A stretch of 64,000 bases of DNA from Streptomyces geranii (GTDB lineage: Bacteria; Actinomycetota; Actinomycetes; Streptomycetales; Streptomycetaceae): contig NZ_PJME01000025.1 in the NCBI RefSeq assembly GCF_002954775.1, positions 62,001-126,000 on the forward strand. The letters run 5' to 3'. Below the pieces are notes generated by a model. That model was not told where the DNA came from and did not search any database. It worked only from the letters and a program-made list of their open reading frames with translations. The translations under genes were made by a program, and so were the position numbers. Of the stretch, positions 32,123 to 39,576 are shown in pieces. Numbering within the stretch: position 1 is the first letter of the stretch; every line of letters starts with the position of its first letter.

Positions 32123-33625
32123 CTACTTGCGGCTGTAGTTGGGCGCCTCGACCGTCATCTGGATGTCGTGCGGGTGGCTCTCCTTGAGGCCCGCCGACGT
32201 GATGCGGACGAAGCGGCCCTTGGTCTCCATCTCGGAGACGGTGGCCGCACCGACGTAGCCCATCGTCTGGCGCAGTCCGCCGACGAGCTGGTGCAGTACG
32301 GCGGCCAGGGGACCGCGGTAGGGCACCTGGCCCTCGATGCCCTCGGGGACGAGCTTGTCGTCGGAGCCGACGTCGGCCTGGAAGTAGCGGTCCTTGGAGT
32401 ACGACTTCGCCTGGCCGCGCGACTGCATGGCACCCAGGGAGCCCATGCCGCGGTACGACTTGAACTGCTTGCCGTTGATGAACATCAGCTCACCCGGGGA
32501 CTCCTCGCAGCCCGCCAGCAGGCTGCCCAGCATCACGGAGTCGGCGCCGGCGGCGAGCGCCTTGCCGATGTCGCCGGAGTACTGGAGGCCACCGTCGCCG
32601 ATGACCGGGATGCCGGCGGCGCGGGCCGCGAGGGCCGCCTCGTAGATGGCCGTGACCTGCGGTACGCCGATGCCGGCGACCACACGGGTCGTACAGATGG
32701 AGCCAGGGCCGACGCCGACCTTGATGCCGTCGACGCCCGCGTCGATCAGGGCCTGGGCGCCGTCGCGCGTGGCCACATTGCCGCCGATCACGTCGACGTG
32801 GACGTTCGACTTGATCTTCGACATCCAGCTCAGGGCGTTGCTGTTGTGCCCGTGCGAGGTGTCGACGACCAGGAAGTCCACGCCCGCCGCGGCGAGCGCC
32901 TGGGCGCGCTCCAGCGCCTCGGGGCTGGCGCCGACGGCCGCGCCGACCAGCAGGCGGCCTTCGGCGTCCTTGGCGGCACCGGGGTACTTCTCGGCCTTGA
33001 CGAAGTCCTTGACCGTGATGAGGCCCTTGAGGAGACCGGCCTCGTCGACCAGGGGCAGCTTCTCGATCTTGTGGCGGCGCAGCAGCTCCATCGCCTCGGT
33101 GCCGGAGATGCCGACCTTGCCGGTGACCAGCGGCATCGGCGTCATGACCTCGCGGACCTGACGCGAACGGTCGGTCTCGAAGGCCATGTCACGGTTGGTG
33201 ACGATGCCGAGGAGCTTGCCGTTGCCGTCCGTCACGGGCACGCCGCTGATGCGGAACTTGGCGCAGAGCGCGTCGGCCTCGCCGAGCGTCGCGTCCGGGT
33301 TCACCGTGATCGGGTCGGTGACCATGCCGGACTCGGAGCGCTTCACGAGGTCGACCTGGTTGACCTGGTCCTCGATGGAGAGGTTGCGGTGCAGCACACC
33401 GACCCCGCCCTGCCGGGCCATGGCGATGGCCATGCGGGACTCGGTCACCTTGTCCATCGCGGCGGAGAGCAGCGGGATGTTGACCCGGACGTTGCGGGAG
33501 ATGCGGGACGAGGTGTCGACCGCGTTGGGCAGCACCTCGGATGCGCCCGGCAGCAGCAGCACGTCGTCGTAGGTGAGCCCGAGGGTCGCGAATTTGGCGG
33601 GCACTCCGTCGACGTTGGCAGTCAT
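32123..33625 (-). CDS. guaB: inosine-5'-monophosphate dehydrogenase
   Basis: 500 residues. It oxidises IMP to XMP with NAD+, the rate-limiting step of guanine nucleotide synthesis. The barrel start is LTYDDVLLLPG. Two CBS domains occupy about residues 100-215 (DPITVNPDATLGEADAL, ITVKDFVKAEKYP). The catalytic Cys311 lies in GVGPGSICTTRVVAG, and the flap contains RGMGSLGAM. The ATG start has GGAAGG 4 nt upstream. It lies downstream of shbA on the same strand with a 167-nt gap that should contain its promoter. Confidence 0.97.
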   Translation of the reverse strand: MTANVDGVPAKFATLGLTYDDVLLLPGASEVLPNAVDTSSRISRNVRVNIPLLSAAMDKVTESRMAIAMARQGGVGVLHRNLSIEDQVNQVDLVKRSESGMVTDPITVNPDATLGEADALCAKFRISGVPVTDGNGKLLGIVTNRDMAFETDRSRQVREVMTPMPLVTGKVGISGTEAMELLRRHKIEKLPLVDEAGLLKGLITVKDFVKAEKYPGAAKDAEGRLLVGAAVGASPEALERAQALAAAGVDFLVVDTSHGHNSNALSWMSKIKSNVHVDVIGGNVATRDGAQALIDAGVDGIKVGVGPGSICTTRVVAGIGVPQVTAIYEAALAARAAGIPVIGDGGLQYSGDIGKALAAGADSVMLGSLLAGCEESPGELMFINGKQFKSYRGMGSLGAMQSRGQAKSYSKDRYFQADVGSDDKLVPEGIEGQVPYRGPLAAVLHQLVGGLRQTMGYVGAATVSEMETKGRFVRITSAGLKESHPHDIQMTVEAPNYSRK

Positions 33626-33792
33626 GACACCTTCCCCAAATGGCCTTGATCGGTGCGGATGTCCATGCTAACGGGAAGCACGGGTCCCGAATTCCACGGT
33701 ACGAGGCACCCTCAGGCTTCGTATGTTCGTACGGAATCGACGCCCCGGCCGTTCAGACCTCGGCCAGGACGCTGTCAGGACTGCCGCCAGGA

Positions 33793-34470
33793 CTACTGCT
33801 CCGCCAGTGCCCGCAGGCGGCTGAGCGCGCGGTGCTGCGCGACACGCACTGCTCCGGGTGACATTCCCAACATCTGACCGGTCTCCTCGGCCGTGAGGCC
33901 CACCGCGATGCGCAGCAGGAGCAGTTCGCGCTGGTTCTCGGGGAGGTTGGCCATGAGTTTCTTGGCCCATTCGGCGTCGCTGCTGAGCAGGGCGCGCTCC
34001 TCGGGGCCGAGGGAGTCGTCCGGGCGTTCGGGCATCTCGTCCGAGGGGACGGCCGTCGAGCCGGGGTGACGCATCGCGGCGCGCTGCAGGTCGGCGACCT
34101 TGTGCGCGGCGATGGCGAAGACGAACGCCTCGAACGGGCGTCCGGTGTCGCGGTAGCGCGGCAGGGCGAGGAGTACGGCGACGCAGACCTCCTGCGCCAG
34201 GTCCTCCACGAAGTGCCGCGCGTCGCCCGGCAGTCGGGACAGCCGGGTGCGGCAGTAGCGCAGGGCGAGGGGGTGGACATGGGCGAGCAGGTCGTGCGTC
34301 GCCTGCTCGTCCCCGTCGACGGCACGGTGGACGAGACCACCGATCACCCCATGGGCGTAAGCCGCCTCGTCGTCGCGCATCGGACCATGGTGCCTTGGCG
34401 CCGCTCTCTCCGTGGCACCGCGTCCGTTGTTGTGCACCGAAGCGTTATGAGCAGGTGCGCCGGAACTCAT
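33793..34470 (-). CDS. shbA: RNA polymerase sigma factor ShbA (ECF family)
   Basis: About 225 residues. Region 2 is visible in LVHRAVDGDEQATHDLLAH and VEDLAQEVCVAVLLALPRY. Region 4 is visible in LPENQRELLLLRIAVGLTAEETGQMLGMSPGAVRVAQHRAL. Its location between guaB and bldM matches ShbA of S. griseus/S. coelicolor, the ECF sigma factor that drives transcription of the principal sigma gene hrdB; the name rests on family pattern and synteny. ATG 34470 is chosen because GGAGGG lies 8 nt upstream. A GTG at 34521 and an ATG at 34380 are also in frame. Confidence 0.88.
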   Translation of the reverse strand: MSSGAPAHNASVHNNGRGATERAAPRHHGPMRDDEAAYAHGVIGGLVHRAVDGDEQATHDLLAHVHPLALRYCRTRLSRLPGDARHFVEDLAQEVCVAVLLALPRYRDTGRPFEAFVFAIAAHKVADLQRAAMRHPGSTAVPSDEMPERPDDSLGPEERALLSSDAEWAKKLMANLPENQRELLLLRIAVGLTAEETGQMLGMSPGAVRVAQHRALSRLRALAEQ

Positions 34471-34584
34471 CTCCTGCGCCCTCCCCTTCCGCTCGACCGA
34501 CTCGTTCCCGAGGAACTCCACACCTCAAGGATGCGGCATCCGCGGCGAAACGAGCAGCGGGCATCCGGCGGGCTGTTTTGCCAC

Positions 34585-34610
34585 CCCCGCCCACCGTGCG
34601 GTAGGCGGGG
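34585..34610 (-). terminator. hairpin after bldM
   Basis: CCCCGCC (34585-34591) pairs with GGCGGGG (34604-34610), and an inner CCG/CGG extends the stem. It lies 27 nt past the bldM stop and upstream of shbA. Confidence 0.55.
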
Positions 34611-34636
34611 ACTTCCCGACCCGCTCCGAGGCCCAC

Positions 34637-35248
34637 CTAACGGACCAGACCCCACCGGAAACCGAGCGCCACCGCGTGGGCCCGGTCCGAGGCGCCGAGC
34701 TTCTTGAACAGGCGCCTGGCGTGCGTCTTCACCGTGTCCTCGGAGAGGAACAGCTCGCGTCCGATCTCCGCGTTGGACCGGCCGTGACTCATGCCTTCCA
34801 GGACCTGGATCTCGCGCGCGGTGAGCGTGGGCGCGGCGCCCATCTCGGCCGAGCGCAGCCGGCGCGGCGCGAGCCGCCAGGTCGGGTCGGCCAGTGCCTG
34901 CGTCACCGTGGCCCGCAGTTCGGCGCGCGAGGCGTCCTTGTGCAGATAGCCGCGGGCACCGGCGGCGACGGCGAGCGCCACGCCGTCCAGGTCCTCGGCG
35001 ACGGTGAGCATGATGATCCGTGCTCCGGGGTCGGCGGACAGCAGCCGCCTGACCGTCTCGACGCCGCCCAGACCGGGCATGCGTACGTCCATCAGAATCA
35101 GGTCCGAACGGTCGGCACCCCAACGGCGGAGGACTTCCTCGCCGTTGGCCGCCGTGGTCACGCGCTCGACACCGGGCACGGTCGCGACCGCGCGGCGGAG
35201 CGCCTCTCGGGCAAGCGGGGAGTCGTCGCAGACGAGGACGGATGTCAT
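34637..35248 (-). CDS. bldM: developmental response regulator BldM
   Basis: 203 residues: a receiver domain (MTSVLVCDDSPLAREAL, ILMDVRMPGLGG, GYLHKDASRAEL) and a LuxR-type HTH (LTAREIQVLEGMSHGRSNAEIG, LSEDTVKTHARRLFKKLG). The length and sequence agree with the S. coelicolor regulator of aerial mycelium and spore formation, and whiD is next door as in that species. In S. coelicolor BldM works without a cognate kinase, alone or with WhiI. ATG 35248 has GGAGGG upstream. The region further upstream holds a sequence fitting a sigma-BldN promoter at 35395-35422. Confidence 0.97.
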   Translation of the reverse strand: MTSVLVCDDSPLAREALRRAVATVPGVERVTTAANGEEVLRRWGADRSDLILMDVRMPGLGGVETVRRLLSADPGARIIMLTVAEDLDGVALAVAAGARGYLHKDASRAELRATVTQALADPTWRLAPRRLRSAEMGAAPTLTAREIQVLEGMSHGRSNAEIGRELFLSEDTVKTHARRLFKKLGASDRAHAVALGFRWGLVR

Positions 35249-35651
35249 GGCCGCCCTCCGCAGCTGATGCGCGTCACCTTGAGCCTCCAGGCTGGTACTA
35301 ATCGTCACCTGTGCGGTTGACGCTCGACCGATTTTCCCGGCAGTGGGTACTGCCGCCCGTCCGAGCGCTTGTTCCTCCAACCGCCTCCGCACTCTCAACG
35401 ATGGTCACTCGAAAGAGTTACGGGGCTGTGTGTCGTCTTCGGCACTCTACGTGAGGGCACGGACACGGTGCAGACATGCACAACAGACCCTCAACGTTTC
35501 ATCACAACCTATGCCCCATTCAGCCCTTTTTCTTCCCTTTTGTTGGTGTCTGAGGCTAGATTCGCAATGAGTCATATTTTCATCTCCTTAGATCGTAGTT
35601 GTACGGTCAGGGGCACCATCTCAGCCCAGAACGGCAACAAGGGGACATGTA
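35249..35651. other. bldM-whiD divergent regulatory region
   Basis: About 403 nt without a gene, with unusually AT-rich stretches (35500-35610). It must carry the promoters of bldM and whiD. A sigma-BldN-like promoter for bldM is recognisable; the whiD promoters could not be placed with confidence. Confidence 0.75.
35395..35422 (-). promoter_or_regulatory. candidate sigma-BldN promoter of bldM
   Basis: On the minus strand, CGTAAC (35422-35417) and CGTTGA (35400-35395) are separated by 16 nt, about 147 nt upstream of the bldM start codon. The elements resemble those of BldN-dependent promoters, and bldM is a known BldN target in S. coelicolor. Confidence 0.6.
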
Positions 35652-35981
35652 ATGGCAGATTTCTCCCGCCTTCCCGGTCCGAACGCGGACCTCTGGGACT
35701 GGCAGCTCCTCGCGGCCTGCCGCGGGGTCGACAGCTCGCTCTTCTTCCACCCGGAGGGAGAGCGCGGTGCGGCACGGAGCGCTCGTGAGAACTCGGCCAA
35801 GGAGGTCTGCATGAGATGCCCGGTCCGCGCGCAGTGCGCGGCACACGCGCTGGCGGTGCGCGAGCCGTACGGCGTGTGGGGCGGCTTGACCGAGGACGAG
35901 CGCGAAGAACTGATGGGGCGGGCCCGCAACCGGCTGGTGTCGGCGTCGGCCGGTGGAGGGGACCTCGGTTCGAACAATTGA
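35652..35981 (+). CDS. whiD: WhiB-family iron-sulfur regulator WhiD
   Basis: 109 residues. The four [4Fe-4S]-ligand cysteines are Cys23, Cys53, Cys56 and Cys62, followed by the family turn GVWGGLTEDERE and a basic C-terminal patch (RARNRL). Spacing and sequence match WhiD of S. coelicolor, required for spore maturation and believed to act with the principal sigma factor. Position beside bldM supports the name. The ATG is preceded by AAGGGG at a normal distance. Transcription is divergent from bldM, and a strong hairpin follows at 36015-36052. Confidence 0.96.
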   Translation: MADFSRLPGPNADLWDWQLLAACRGVDSSLFFHPEGERGAARSARENSAKEVCMRCPVRAQCAAHALAVREPYGVWGGLTEDEREELMGRARNRLVSASAGGGDLGSNN

Positions 35982-36014
35982 AGGAACGTTTCTTCGGAGC
36001 ATGGGCACGCCTCT

Positions 36015-36052
36015 CCGAAGCGGGGGCACACGCGCGCGTGCCCCCGCTTCGG
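36015..36052. terminator. strong terminator between whiD and the LysR gene
   Basis: A perfect 15-bp stem CCGAAGCGGGGGCAC (36015-36029) / GTGCCCCCGCTTCGG (36038-36052) between two converging genes, serving both. Confidence 0.8.
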
Positions 36053-36058
36053 CGTGCC

Positions 36059-36958
36059 TCAGGCCCGCGCCGCCGCCCGCGCCAGCTCGTCCAGCGTCGC
36101 CGCCACCGCGGGCACCTTGGCCAGGTCGGGCAGGGTCAGCGCGACGATCTCCCGCCGCACCGCCGGTTCCAGCGCCACCGCGCGCACACCTCGTGGCCGT
36201 ACGGACTCGATGGCGAGCCGGGGCAGGACGGCCACGCCGAGGCCCGCGCCCACCAGGCCGACCACCGCCGGGTAGTCGTCGGTCGCGAAGTCGATGCGCG
36301 GGGTGAAGCCCGCGCTCTCGCAGGCCTCGACCAGCTGGCCCCGGCAGCGCGGACAGCCCGCGATCCACGGTTCGGCGGCGAGTTCGGTGAGGGCGACCGA
36401 CTCCGCGCGGGACAGCCGGTGGCCTTCGGGTACGAGGCCGACGAGCCGGTCGGTCAGGAGGGGGCGGACCACCAGGTCGTCCCACTCGCCGGCGCCCGCC
36501 GCGCCCTCGTAGCGGAAGGCGAGCGCCACGTCGCAGTCGCCCTCGCGCAGCAGTTCGACGGAGTGCGGGGGTTCGGCCTCCTCCAGGGAGACCCGGGTGC
36601 CGGGGTGGGCGGCGCGCAGGGCGGCGAGGGCCGTCGGGACGAGGGTGGAGCTGCCGCTGGGGAAGGAGACCAGCCGGACCCGCCCGGCCCGCAGCCCCGC
36701 GATGGCCGCGACCTCCTCCTCGGCCGCGGTGAGGCCCGAGAGGATGCCCGCCGCGTGCCGCACCAGGGCCTCGCCCGCCTGGGTCAGCCGCATCTCACGG
36801 CCGTTGCGGACCAGCAGCGGGGTGCCGACCGAGGCTTCTAGCGCCTTCATCTGCTGGCTCACCGCGGGCTGGGTGCAGCCCAGTTCGCGGCCCGCCGCCG
36901 AGAAGGAGCCGGTGGTGGCCACGGCACGCAGGACACGGAGGTGACGGGCTTCGATCAT
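36059..36958 (-). CDS. LysR-family transcriptional regulator
   Basis: 299 residues. The N-terminal winged HTH is clear (LRVLRAVATTGSFSAAGRELGCTQPAVSQQMKALEAS), followed by the two-lobed effector-binding domain (VRLVSFPSGSSTLVPTALAAL, DDYPAVVGLVGAGLGVAVLP). ATG 36958 was chosen as the start of the HTH; there is no obvious Shine-Dalgarno. A TATGAT just upstream could make the mRNA leaderless, but no matching -35 was found. It is divergent from the MOSC gene, the classic LysR arrangement, so the MOSC gene is a likely target. The effector is unknown. Confidence 0.9.
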   Translation of the reverse strand: MIEARHLRVLRAVATTGSFSAAGRELGCTQPAVSQQMKALEASVGTPLLVRNGREMRLTQAGEALVRHAAGILSGLTAAEEEVAAIAGLRAGRVRLVSFPSGSSTLVPTALAALRAAHPGTRVSLEEAEPPHSVELLREGDCDVALAFRYEGAAGAGEWDDLVVRPLLTDRLVGLVPEGHRLSRAESVALTELAAEPWIAGCPRCRGQLVEACESAGFTPRIDFATDDYPAVVGLVGAGLGVAVLPRLAIESVRPRGVRAVALEPAVRREIVALTLPDLAKVPAVAATLDELARAAARA

Positions 36959-37038
36959 TTCGCGATCATAAGTGATTCTTGGGGATATAGGCGAATAATG
37001 CGTAGACGCTTTGGGCAAGTCTGTTTTAGCGTGGAATC

Positions 37039-37737
37039 ATGGATGCGCAGGCGAACACGGGGGCGGGTGGCGTGATGAAGGTGTTGTCGGTGAACGTGGG
37101 GCGGGCGCGGACCGTGCCCTACACGGACCATCCCGAGGGCACGGGTATCGACAAGCGGCCGGTGGACGGGCCGGTGCTGGTGAGCGCGCCCGGGCCGAAG
37201 GGGATCGGCGGCAGCGGGCTGGCCGGGGACACCATCTGCTCGAAGGAGCACCACGGCGGCGACGAACAGGCGGTGTACGCGGTCGCGCGCGAGGATCTCG
37301 ACGACTGGGAGCGCGAGTTGGGGCGCCCGCTGCGCGACGGGATGTTCGGCGAGAACCTCACCACGCGCGGGCTCGACGTGTCCGGCGCGCTGATCGGCGA
37401 GCGCTGGCGGATCGGGTCCGAGGTGGTCCTCGAAGTGACCAGCGGGCGGATCCCGTGCCGGACCTTCCAGGGCCATCTGGGTGAGAAAAGGTGGGTGAAG
37501 CGGTTCACGGAGCGGGGTGCGCCGGGCGCCTATCTGCGGGTGATCGAGCCGGGTGAGATACGGGCGGGCGATCCGGTCGAGATCCTGCACCGGCCCGACC
37601 ACGACGTGACGGTCGCCGTCTACTTCCGGGCGCTGACGACCGAGCGGACGCTCATGCCCCGGCTGCTCACGGCCGGTTCGGCCCTGCATTCGGAGGCGGC
37701 CACGATGGTTCGCGACCATGTGAAGAAGTACGGCTGA
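37039..37737 (+). CDS. MOSC domain protein (YiiM-like)
   Basis: 232 residues. The MOSC core (KVLSVNVGRARTVPY, SGLAGDTICSKEHHGGDEQAVYAVA, GENLTTRGLD) is present with the conserved cysteine in GRIPCRTFQGHLG. A C-terminal helical '3-alpha' region ends HSEAATMVRDHVKKYG. MOSC proteins bind molybdenum cofactor or handle sulfur. YiiM-type members reduce N-hydroxylated substrates such as 6-hydroxylaminopurine, a reasonable but unproven role here. ATG 37075 (MKVLSVNVG) is an alternative start closer to the conserved domain. It is divergent from a LysR regulator with about 80 nt between starts. Confidence 0.9.
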   Translation: MDAQANTGAGGVMKVLSVNVGRARTVPYTDHPEGTGIDKRPVDGPVLVSAPGPKGIGGSGLAGDTICSKEHHGGDEQAVYAVAREDLDDWERELGRPLRDGMFGENLTTRGLDVSGALIGERWRIGSEVVLEVTSGRIPCRTFQGHLGEKRWVKRFTERGAPGAYLRVIEPGEIRAGDPVEILHRPDHDVTVAVYFRALTTERTLMPRLLTAGSALHSEAATMVRDHVKKYG

Positions 37738-37858
37738 CCCGCGATCGCCACCAGGTCCCTGACTAGGGATTACGTCGGGGGCGCACGCGGCGGCTTCACG
37801 ATCGGGAGGGAGCGTGCAGGGGGCGGACGGAAGCGGTCCCGGTCACTAATCTTGCGCC

Positions 37859-38632
37859 ATGACAACGGCTCTGATTACGGGATCGACCGCGGGAATCGGC
37901 GCCGCGTTCGCGCGGCGGCTGGCGGCCGACGGCCACAACCTCGTCCTGGTGGCGCGCGATGCCAAACGGCTCGCCGAACAGGCGACCGAACTGCACGACC
38001 GGCACGGCATCGAGGCGGAGGTGCTGAGCGCCGACCTCGCGACGGACACCGGCATCGAGGCGGTGGCCGCTCGCCTCGGGGACCGCAAGAACCCCGTCGA
38101 CCTGCTGGTGAACAACGCCGGCTTCGGCAACAAGGGTCGCTATCTGGACGTATCGATGGCGGACGAGCTGCGGATGCTCAAGGTGCACTGCGAGGCGGTG
38201 CTGCGGCTGACCAGCGCGGCGACCGAGGCCATGCGGGAGCGGGGGCGCGGGGGTGTCGTCAATGTCGCGTCGGTCGCCGCGTTCGTGCCGCGCGGGACGT
38301 ACGGGGCGTCGAAGGCGTGGGTCGTGCAGTTCACGCAGGGTGCGGCGAAGGACCTGGCGGGTAGCGGGGTGCGGCTGATGGCACTGGCGCCCGGTTTCGT
38401 GCGGACGGAGTTCCATGAGCGGGCCGGGATGGGGACGGACAACATCCCGAACTGGATGTGGCTGGACGCGGACAAACTGGTCGCGGCGGCGCTCGCCGAT
38501 CTGGCCCGGGGCAAGACGCTGTCGATCCCGGACCCGCGCTACAAGGCGCTGATGGGTGTGGTGAAGGTGACGCCGAGGGCGCTGCTGGGCGGGATCTCGT
38601 CGAAGACGGGGCGGAAGTACGGGCCTCAGTGA
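37859..38632 (+). CDS. short-chain dehydrogenase/reductase
   Basis: 257 residues of the classical SDR family: the NAD(P) motif ALITGSTAGIGAAFARRLA, LLVNNAGFG, and the catalytic Tyr-Lys in GTYGASKAWVVQF. It should be a cytosolic NADPH-dependent oxidoreductase; the substrate cannot be read. No strong Shine-Dalgarno precedes the ATG. A TAATCT hexamer ends only about 6 nt upstream, so a leaderless mRNA is possible. It is followed on the same strand by the ester-cyclase-like gene. Confidence 0.92.
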   Translation: MTTALITGSTAGIGAAFARRLAADGHNLVLVARDAKRLAEQATELHDRHGIEAEVLSADLATDTGIEAVAARLGDRKNPVDLLVNNAGFGNKGRYLDVSMADELRMLKVHCEAVLRLTSAATEAMRERGRGGVVNVASVAAFVPRGTYGASKAWVVQFTQGAAKDLAGSGVRLMALAPGFVRTEFHERAGMGTDNIPNWMWLDADKLVAAALADLARGKTLSIPDPRYKALMGVVKVTPRALLGGISSKTGRKYGPQ

Positions 38633-38767
38633 CCCCGTTACCGATCCCGGTGGACCTGTTACCGATCCCGGTGAACCCGTTATCGGCCCGGGTGGAAGAG
38701 GTGGTGGCGCGTCTCCGGTGGGAGTATGGAGAGAGGTACCGGACCCAGGGGGGCCGGAGGCGGCGCC

Positions 38768-39475
38768 ATGACGTTCGTACAGCTGATCGACTGCAAGACC
38801 AGTCGGTTCGACGAGATGAACCGGCTGATGGACACCTGGGTCGAGCAGACCAAGGGGAAGCGGTCCGCGACGCACACCGTGATCGGCAAGGATCTCTCGG
38901 ACTCGTCGCACTTCGTCGAGATCGTGGAGTTCGCGTCGTACGAGGACGCGATGCGGAACTCGAACCTGCCGGAGACCGACCGGATCTTCCGCGAGATGGT
39001 CGCCCTGTGCGACGAGATGCCGACGTTCACCGATCTGGACGTCGTGCGGGACGAGCAGTTGTGCGCGGCCTCGGCGCGGCGGTTCTTCGAGGTCATCGCC
39101 ACGCGGGGTGAACTGCCGCCGCTCAACGACCTGTTCGTGGAGCACTACCACGACCACGATCCGTCCAACGAGCAGGACAACCTGGGGCTGGACGCGGCCC
39201 GGCGGGAGATGGAGATGTGGCGCGAGGGGTTCGACTTCGCGTTCACCGTCCACGACCAGATCGCCCAGGGCGACCGGGTCTGCACCCGCTGGACGTGGAA
39301 CGGCACCCAGCGGGGCGAGTTCATGGGCATTCCCAGCAGCGGAAAACAGGCTTCGATGACCGGCACGACCATCTTCCGGTTCGACACCGACGGGAAGATC
39401 GCCGAGGGCTGGTGGCAGTACGACCGGCTGGGGCTGATGGGGCAGTTGGGGGCGCTGGAGGGCTTGGAGCAGTAG
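38768..39475 (+). CDS. two-domain protein: ferredoxin-fold domain plus SnoaL/ester-cyclase-like domain
   Basis: 235 residues. The N-terminal ~95 (TFVQLIDCKTSRFDEMNRLMDTW ... TFTDLDVVRDEQ) look like a dimeric alpha/beta-barrel stress-response or monooxygenase-like domain. The C-terminal ~135 (FFEVIATRGELPPLNDLFVEHYHDHDP ... EGWWQYDRLGLMGQLGAL) is an NTF2-like fold of the SnoaL/ester-cyclase type, with the usual HDQIAQGDRVCTRWTWNGTQRGEFMGI signature. The ATG at 38768 has GGAGG 7-8 nt upstream. No polyketide genes are nearby, so a housekeeping or detoxifying role is more likely than antibiotic synthesis. The function is not assigned. Confidence 0.8.
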   Translation: MTFVQLIDCKTSRFDEMNRLMDTWVEQTKGKRSATHTVIGKDLSDSSHFVEIVEFASYEDAMRNSNLPETDRIFREMVALCDEMPTFTDLDVVRDEQLCAASARRFFEVIATRGELPPLNDLFVEHYHDHDPSNEQDNLGLDAARREMEMWREGFDFAFTVHDQIAQGDRVCTRWTWNGTQRGEFMGIPSSGKQASMTGTTIFRFDTDGKIAEGWWQYDRLGLMGQLGALEGLEQ

Positions 39476-39509
39476 GACGTACGGGGATCAGTGACCGCCC
39501 GCGAAGGGA

Positions 39510-39544
39510 GAAACCCCCCGTTCCGGCCAGGAACGGGGGGTTTC
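39510..39544. terminator. groEL terminator (bidirectional)
   Basis: A perfect 15-bp stem GAAACCCCCCGTTCC (39510-39524) / GGAACGGGGGGTTTC (39530-39544), loop GGCCA, with TTCTTCG following. It lies between converging genes. Confidence 0.85.
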
Positions 39545-39576
39545 TTCGTCTGCCGGTGTGCCGGCCGGTGCCTCGA

